NCBI GenBank assembly: GCA_902613545.1
Contig: CACMHW010000006.1
Coordinates: forward strand, 1-51,227
From: an uncultured Pelagibacteraceae bacterium
GTDB lineage: Bacteria > Pseudomonadota > Alphaproteobacteria > Pelagibacterales > Pelagibacteraceae
DNA: 51,227 nt
Direction: 5' to 3'
Made by a program: the position numbers and the translations under genes. The notes under the pieces were generated by a model. The model ran no database searches, had not been told where the DNA came from, and worked only from the letters and a program-made list of their open reading frames with translations. Positions 46,899 to 51,227 of this stretch are shown piece by piece. The first letter of the stretch is position 1, and every line of letters starts with the position of its first letter.

Positions 46899-48452
46899 TT
46901 AAAAGAATCCCAATTTCTTCTCTGCGTAAGAAACATGAAGATTTTTATTTTGTCTATAGTGATTAAGCATCATCTTATGCGTTTCTCTACCCACTCCAGA
47001 CTGTTTATAACCACCGAATGGTGAGTGAGCTGGATAAGCGTGATAACAATTTGTCCATACTATCCCTGCTTGTATAGCTCTTCCCATTCTATAGGCAATA
47101 TTCCCATTTCTAGTCCAAACACCTGCTCCTAAACCATAAAGAGTGTCATTCGCAATTCTTAATGCGTCTGCTTCATCTTTAAATTTAATTACAGAAACAA
47201 CCGGGCCAAAAATTTCTTCTTGAGAAATACGCATATCGTTTTTAGCTTCAAAAATAGTTGGTTGAATGTAATTTCCTTTTTCCAATCCACTATTAAGTTT
47301 TCCAACGCTTCCCCCTGTAAGAACTTTAGCTCCTTCTTTTTTTCCTAGATCAAGGTAAGATTTTATCTTCTCCATTTGTTCTACAGAAGCTTGCGCTCCG
47401 ATCATAGTTTCCATTTTTAAAGGGTTGTCTTGAACTACTGCTTTAGTTCTTTTGATACATCTTTCCATAAATTTATCATAGATAGATTCTTGAACTAACG
47501 CTCTGCTTGGGCAAGTACATACCTCGCCTTGGTTTAGATTAAACATTACAAAACCTTCAACACATTTATCTAAGAAATCATCATCTTTATTCATAATGTC
47601 CTCAAAAAATATGTTTGGAGATTTGCCGCCTAATTCCAAGGTAATTGGAATTATGTTTTGTGCAGCATACTGCATTATTAATCTTCCAGTTGTTGTTTCA
47701 CCTGTAAAAGCAACTTTAGCAACCCTTTTTGATGATGCTAAAGGCTTACCTGCTTCTAAACCGTAACCACTTACGATGTTTACTACTCCTGGAGGTAATA
47801 AGTCTCCAATAAGTTCCATCATTACCATGATTGATGCTGGTGTTTGCTCAGCTGGTTTAAGAACTGAACAGTTTCCTGCAGCCAAAGCTGGTGCAAGTTT
47901 CCATGTCGCCATTAATAACGGAAAATTCCATGGAACTATTTGACCAACCACTCCTAGAGGTTCTGGTATATTATAAGAGTATTGAGAGTTGCTTATTTCA
48001 GCCACTGAACCCTCTTCGGCTCTTATTACTCCAGCAAAATATCTCCAATGATCTATCACTAAAGGCAAATCTGCTGCCATACATTCTCTAATTGGTTTAC
48101 CATTATCTAAACACTCAGCAGTAGCTAATAAATTTAGATTTTTTTCAAGCACATCAGCTATTTTGTACAAAATATTTGACCTAGTAGTGATGTCCGTTTT
48201 TCCCCATTCAACGAAAGCCGCATGAGCTGCATCTAATGCAGCCTCTACGTCTTTTTCATTCGATCTTGCAACTGAACAGATTTTCTCATTATTTATCGGG
48301 CTAACATTATCAAAATATTTGCCTGATTTTGGTTCTACAAATTTACCATTAATAAAGTTGCCGTATTTTGCTTTAAATGGAAATTTTACTTTTAAATGAG
48401 AGGTATCTAAAGCTGAAGATACGTTTGAGTTTTTTGATTGTTGTGTACTCAT
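46899..48452 (-). CDS. NAD-dependent aldehyde dehydrogenase, AldB/ExaC type
   Basis: 517 residues. Oxidises aldehydes, acetaldehyde being the usual substrate of this branch, to acids. Catalytic Cys312 in [18 protein letters not shown], general base Glu273 in [10 protein letters not shown], the cofactor loop [12 protein letters not shown] and C-terminal [20 protein letters not shown] are present; VCTCPSR and the end [10 protein letters not shown] are typical of AldB/ExaC. It starts with ATG at 48452 preceded by a strong AAAAGGGGGA ribosome-binding site. It lies between recA and alaS with DUF779 downstream; hairpins flank it on both sides. The natural substrate cannot be read from the sequence. 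Confidence 0.93.
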   Translation of the reverse strand: MSTQQSKNSNVSSALDTSHLKVKFPFKAKYGNFINGKFVEPKSGKYFDNVSPINNEKICSVARSNEKDVEAALDAAHAAFVEWGKTDITTRSNILYKIADVLEKNLNLLATAECLDNGKPIRECMAADLPLVIDHWRYFAGVIRAEEGSVAEISNSQYSYNIPEPLGVVGQIVPWNFPLLMATWKLAPALAAGNCSVLKPAEQTPASIMVMMELIGDLLPPGVVNIVSGYGLEAGKPLASSKRVAKVAFTGETTTGRLIMQYAAQNIIPITLELGGKSPNIFFEDIMNKDDDFLDKCVEGFVMFNLNQGEVCTCPSRALVQESIYDKFMERCIKRTKAVVQDNPLKMETMIGAQASVEQMEKIKSYLDLGKKEGAKVLTGGSVGKLNSGLEKGNYIQPTIFEAKNDMRISQEEIFGPVVSVIKFKDEADALRIANDTLYGLGAGVWTRNGNIAYRMGRAIQAGIVWTNCYHAYPAHSPFGGYKQSGVGRETHKMMLNHYRQNKNLHVSYAEKKLGFF

Positions 48453-48627
48453 TTTTCCCCCTTTTATTTTAGTAATTAATTAAAACCAATATGAACTCAA
48501 TTGTACACATTTATTTTTGACTCGAAATTTTTAACTACTAAATATTGATTAAATCAATTTTAAGTTGAGGTTTCATGAGAAACGGGAGGTTTAAGTTAAA
48601 CCTCCCGTTGAAATGATGGCAGAAGAT
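48453..48627 (-). other. ald-recA intergenic region
   Basis: At 175 bases this is the longest gene-free stretch in the window. It holds, in minus-strand order from recA: the 29-base palindrome (48581-48609), a small dyad GTTTCATGAGAAAC (48570-48583), a second palindrome ATTGATTAAATCAAT (48544-48558), a possible ald extended -10 box TGTGTACAAT (48500-48509), and the ald Shine-Dalgarno. No small ORF of note is seen. Confidence 0.6.
48581..48609 (-). terminator. 29-base perfect palindrome downstream of recA
   Basis: Arms of 14 bases (AACGGGAGGTTTAA at 48581-48594 and its exact complement at 48596-48609) around a single central base. It begins 18 bases past the recA stop. It is GC-rich for this sequence and would form a very stable hairpin; TTTCTC follows on the recA strand, a poor U-tract. 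Most likely it is the recA transcript end. Confidence 0.65.
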
Positions 48628-49731
48628 TTATTTTTCTTCTTCCTTATCGCTAATTTTTTCTTTTGCTGAAGGATTACCCTCTAGTTCTTTACTAATCGCT
48701 GAAGCTTCATTCCTTATAATTTTTTCTATTTCTTCAGCAACATTTGGATTTTTTTGAAGGTATATTTTGGCATTTTCTCTACCTTGTCCTATTTTTTCAC
48801 CTTTATATGCATACCAAGCACCAGATTTTTCTACAACGCCTGCTTTTGTACCTAAATCAATAAGCTCACCAAGTTTGCTTATTCCTTTTCCATACATCAA
48901 ATCAAATTCAACAACTTTGAATGGTGGAGCAACTTTATTTTTAATTACTTTTACTCTAGTAGAGTTTCCAATAATTTGATCTTTTTCCTTAATAGCTCCA
49001 ATTCTTCTGATGTCCATTCTTACTGATGAATAAAATTTCAGAGCATTACCTCCAGAAGTTGTTTCTGGATTACCAAACATTACACCTATCTTCATTCTTA
49101 TTTGATTAATGAATATCACCATTGTGTTAGATTTGGATACTGAGCCAGTTATTTTTCTTAGTGCTTGACTCATTAATCTAGATTGTAATCCAACATGATG
49201 GTCTCCCATTTCACCTTCTAACTCGGCTTTTGGGGTTAAGGCTGCTACGGAGTCCACAACTAAAACAGAAATTGATCCCGATTTTATTAGTGTGTCAGTT
49301 ATTTCTAGAGCTTGTTCACCTGTATCAGGTTGAGATATTAATAGTTCTTCAGTTTTTACACCTAATTTTTTCGCATAAACTGGATCCATTGCATGCTCGG
49401 CATCAACGAATGCACATATTCCTCCAGTTTTTTGAGCTTCGGCAACAACTTGTAAAGCTAAGGTTGTTTTACCAGAAGATTCTGGTCCATATATTTCAAT
49501 TATTCTTCCTTTTGGTAAACCACCAATTCCTAGCGCTAAATCTAAACTCAGCGATCCTGTTGAAATTGCTTCTACGTCTAAAGCTTGCTGCTGTCCAAGT
49601 CTCATTACTGAGCCTTTTCCAAAGTTTTGGTCTATTTGGCTAATTGCAGCCTCTAAAGATTTATTTTTTTCCTTTAATTCTTGTTGTTTTTTGTTGTCAG
49701 TTTTCACGACTTTTAAGTTATTTTTTGTCAT
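48628..49731 (-). CDS. recA: Recombinase A
   Basis: Strand-exchange protein for homologous recombination and the SOS co-protease. The ATG at 49731 ([17 protein letters not shown]) is chosen because AAGGA lies 5 bases upstream; an ATG at 49776 falls in the probable promoter. This gives 367 residues. Walker A is [15 protein letters not shown] (80-94); [36 protein letters not shown], loop L2 [20 protein letters not shown] and [20 protein letters not shown] follow. A Lys/Glu-rich tail ends the protein. It lies 91 bases after the TolC-like gene. Confidence 0.98.
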   Translation of the reverse strand: MTKNNLKVVKTDNKKQQELKEKNKSLEAAISQIDQNFGKGSVMRLGQQQALDVEAISTGSLSLDLALGIGGLPKGRIIEIYGPESSGKTTLALQVVAEAQKTGGICAFVDAEHAMDPVYAKKLGVKTEELLISQPDTGEQALEITDTLIKSGSISVLVVDSVAALTPKAELEGEMGDHHVGLQSRLMSQALRKITGSVSKSNTMVIFINQIRMKIGVMFGNPETTSGGNALKFYSSVRMDIRRIGAIKEKDQIIGNSTRVKVIKNKVAPPFKVVEFDLMYGKGISKLGELIDLGTKAGVVEKSGAWYAYKGEKIGQGRENAKIYLQKNPNVAEEIEKIIRNEASAISKELEGNPSAKEKISDKEEEK

Positions 49732-49765
49732 TTTTATCCTTTTTTTTGTTCGAATCGATATATTA

Positions 49766-49793
49766 AATGTACACATTTTGTTCTTTTTATCAA
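49766..49793 (-). promoter_or_regulatory. Candidate recA promoter
   Basis: On the minus strand: TTGATA (49788-49793), a 16-base spacer and TACATT (49766-49771), the latter preceded by TGTG as an extended -10. Transcription would start near 49759, giving a leader of about 28 bases with the AAGGA site. Confidence 0.5.
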
Positions 49794-49797
49794 GAAC
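49780..49797. promoter_or_regulatory. Dyad over the recA -35 box, possible operator
   Basis: A perfect inverted repeat GTTCTT-N6-AAGAAC (49780-49785 and 49792-49797) covering the candidate -35 hexamer. Its position suits a repressor site. It shares GTTC with alphaproteobacterial LexA boxes but is an inverted rather than direct repeat, so LexA binding is only a possibility. Confidence 0.45.
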
Positions 49798-49822
49798 TTA
49801 AAATATCTCCCTAAAAAAGCGT

Positions 49823-51112
49823 TTATTTAAGGGATTTTATAGACAGTGTTCCTATTTTTTTAGCAAGTTCAAATTGAGAGACTACAAAGTCCCTTTCGGC
49901 GCGAGCAAATGATATTCTAGCATCCAATAGAAGGCTTCTTGATTGGATGAGCTCTAGAGTTGTTCTAGTATTACCAGAGTCATACTCTAAAGTAATACCC
50001 TCATTTGCAATTTCTGCAGCTTTAAGCTGTGCTCTAGTTGCTTCAAGAACACTTTTTGAAGACTGAAATTGAGACCAAGCGTTAGAGGTCTCTATATTTA
50101 TTAAATTTTTAGTATCTTGTAAAAGTAGTTTTGAGCGTTGTTTATCATAAGAGGATTTTTTAATAGAAGAAATATTTTCTCCTCCTTTTATTAAAGGCCA
50201 GGTAATAGTTGCTTTTACAGTTTCATCATCTCTTTCGTCTATTGTTGAACTAAAATCTTTATTTTCAGATTTTGAAACTTTTATTGAGGCTGAAGGTGAA
50301 AGTCTAGCTTTTTCAATATTTAATTTCTTAAGTGATATTTCGTAATCTAATTTTGAAATTAAAAGTCTCAAATTATTTAAATCAGCTAATTGTAAAGCAG
50401 AGTCTAGAGAGTTAGGTAAATCTAAGATGACGCTCTGATCTAAACTTTCATAATCTGGTGTTTTTTCACTAGTGACCCTTTGAAAGTTAGTTTTAGAAGA
50501 AAGTAGTTCTGTCTTTGCTTTAATTAGTTTAGCGCGAGCGCCTGCTAAAGAAGATTCCGATTGAGCTAGATCAGTAAGAGTTATTTCTCCTTTTTGTAAT
50601 CTTGCGTTATCTGACTCAACTTGTCTCTCAAATAAATTTACGTTTGAATTATTAAAATTCTCATTTTTAGATTTGTATATAAAATCAAAATAAGCATCAG
50701 CAGTATCTAATATGGTTTGTTGTTCGGTTTGTCTTAGTTCTAAATTAGCTTTTTGCGTTTCTAATTCAGTTTTTTTAAATGTATTTATACCTTTGAAACC
50801 GGAAAAAATTTTTTGCTCTAATGTTATAGTTTTACTTTCAGAGTCCAAATTTGAATCTACTAAGCTTGTACCGCTTTTATTAACTTGATTAGTTGAAGTG
50901 GTGCTAGTCTGATCTCCAGAAATAGTAATGCTTGGTAAAAATTCACTCCTAGAAATATTTTTACTCTGTTTGGCCGATTCTAAATTTTTTCTTTCTGCAT
51001 TAAGTTGAAGATTATTTTCTATTGCCTTATTAAGGTAGTAATTAAAATTAATTTCTGCATTAAGATTTGAAAAATACAAAAATAGGAAAAATATAAAAAA
51101 TATTTTTTTCAT
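49823..51112 (-). CDS. TolC-family outer-membrane channel protein
   Basis: 429 residues. A signal peptide (MKKIFFIFFLFLYFSNLNAE, cut near residue 19) precedes two repeats of long helices plus short beta segments, as in TolC/OEP proteins: YYLNKAIENNLQLNAERKNL with ISRSEFLPSITISGDQ in the first half, and LSPSASIKVSKSENKDFSST with ESGNTRTTLELIQSR-like YDSGNTRTTLELIQSRSLLL in the second. It should form the trimeric exit duct for efflux or type I secretion. No pump or adaptor gene is adjacent. It starts directly after the stop of a partial gene at the right edge. Confidence 0.92.
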   Translation of the reverse strand: MKKIFFIFFLFLYFSNLNAEINFNYYLNKAIENNLQLNAERKNLESAKQSKNISRSEFLPSITISGDQTSTTSTNQVNKSGTSLVDSNLDSESKTITLEQKIFSGFKGINTFKKTELETQKANLELRQTEQQTILDTADAYFDFIYKSKNENFNNSNVNLFERQVESDNARLQKGEITLTDLAQSESSLAGARAKLIKAKTELLSSKTNFQRVTSEKTPDYESLDQSVILDLPNSLDSALQLADLNNLRLLISKLDYEISLKKLNIEKARLSPSASIKVSKSENKDFSSTIDERDDETVKATITWPLIKGGENISSIKKSSYDKQRSKLLLQDTKNLINIETSNAWSQFQSSKSVLEATRAQLKAAEIANEGITLEYDSGNTRTTLELIQSRSLLLDARISFARAERDFVVSQFELAKKIGTLSIKSLK

Positions 51113-51227
51113 CTAATTAAATCTAATTGACTTGAGTTTATGCTTTTCATCTATTTTAATAATAGAGTCCGCACTTTTACCAAAGTTTTTTAACATATGC
51201 TTAGTAAGTCTTTCGTAATACATTATA
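51113..51227 (-). CDS. C-terminal end of an unidentified protein
   Basis: The last 37 codons of a minus-strand frame that enters from the right edge and ends with TAG directly before the TolC-like ATG. The visible end is MYYERLTKHMLKNFGKSADS followed by a Lys-rich tail ending SIRFN. It is too short to identify. Close coupling to the TolC-like gene suggests a shared operon. In other Alphaproteobacteria a pcm gene often lies upstream of tolC, but nothing visible proves that here. Confidence 0.4.
   Translation of the reverse strand, partial: IMYYERLTKHMLKNFGKSADSIIKIDEKHKLKSIRFN

Noticed and set aside
48544-48558. Palindrome ATTGATTAAATCAAT between ald and recA as an operator
   Set aside because: Only A/T-rich arms of 7 bases; such palindromes are common by chance at this composition. 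Mentioned in the intergenic entry but not called.
49230-49643. 137-codon plus-strand open frame
   Set aside because: Lies wholly antisense to recA; its Leu-rich composition is the mirror of recA codons. Not a gene.
1-51227. Search for tRNAs, rRNAs, CRISPR arrays, transposons, att sites, prophage or defence genes
   Set aside because: Spacers between genes are too short for RNA genes, no direct-repeat arrays were seen, and all large frames are housekeeping proteins.

Overview
The window is a very AT-rich, gene-dense piece of chromosome from a streamlined alphaproteobacterium, most probably of the SAR11/Pelagibacterales type. The evidence is gene content and order typical of Alphaproteobacteria: PBP1A-prfB beside rne; accBC beside DUF2155 and an NDUFA12-type complex I subunit; lptFG-lptD-surA-pdxA-rsmA-gmk; panB-TPR-bamB; rlmE-guaB-guaA; recA-alaS-icd. 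Genomic extras are almost absent. I count 50 genes complete in the window plus two cut by its edges. I see no tRNA, rRNA, insertion sequence, prophage or CRISPR array. No gene-free stretch exceeds about 180 bases; the longest is 48453-48627, between ald and recA. The lineage is inferred from synteny and composition, not from a marker-gene tree.

Layout. 1-3815 (minus): PBP1A, peptide release factor 2 with a classic +1 frameshift site, and the start of an AsmA-like protein. 3958-5775 (plus): RNase E. 5767-6740 (minus): thiS-thiG. 6774-8979 (plus): aroQ, accB, accC. 8976-9831 (minus): NDUFA12-like and DUF2155 proteins. 9933-10751 (plus): a free-standing homologue of the C-terminal part of class II ribonucleotide reductase. 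10748-14234 (minus): DUF2066, hda, aspS. 14259-15844 (plus): purM-purN. 15841-17701 (minus): pepA-ndk. 17835-25020 (plus): the lipopolysaccharide-export/outer-membrane operon lptF-lptG-lptD-surA with pdxA and rsmA. 24995-27548 (minus): fabD-fabG-acpP-gmk. 27652-34719 (plus): rpsF-rpsR-rplI-dnaB, an RND-superfamily protein, cvpA and purF. 34716-42500 (minus): psd-pssA-rlmE-guaB-TPR-guaA-panB-TPR-bamB. 42565-43779 (plus): icd. 43772-51227 (minus): an unknown partial gene, a TolC-like channel, recA, an aldehyde dehydrogenase with a DUF779 partner, and alaS.

Functionally this is housekeeping: purine synthesis (purM, purN, purF, guaB, guaA), fatty-acid and phosphatidylethanolamine synthesis (accBC, fabD, fabG, acpP, pssA, psd), outer-membrane building (lptDFG, surA, bamB, PBP1A, TolC-like), translation and replication. 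The aldehyde dehydrogenase/DUF779 pair between recA and alaS is the most accessory-looking segment and is flanked by two strong perfect hairpins.

I did not find an obviously new multi-gene system. The most notable points are: an IMP dehydrogenase lacking its whole regulatory CBS domain; an orphan class II RNR tail protein; an RNase E without its zinc-link cysteines; all seven convergent gene pairs overlapping at their 3' ends, four of them sharing a single TTAA as both stop codons; a perfect dyad over the recA -35 region; and several genes missing from otherwise conserved neighbourhoods.
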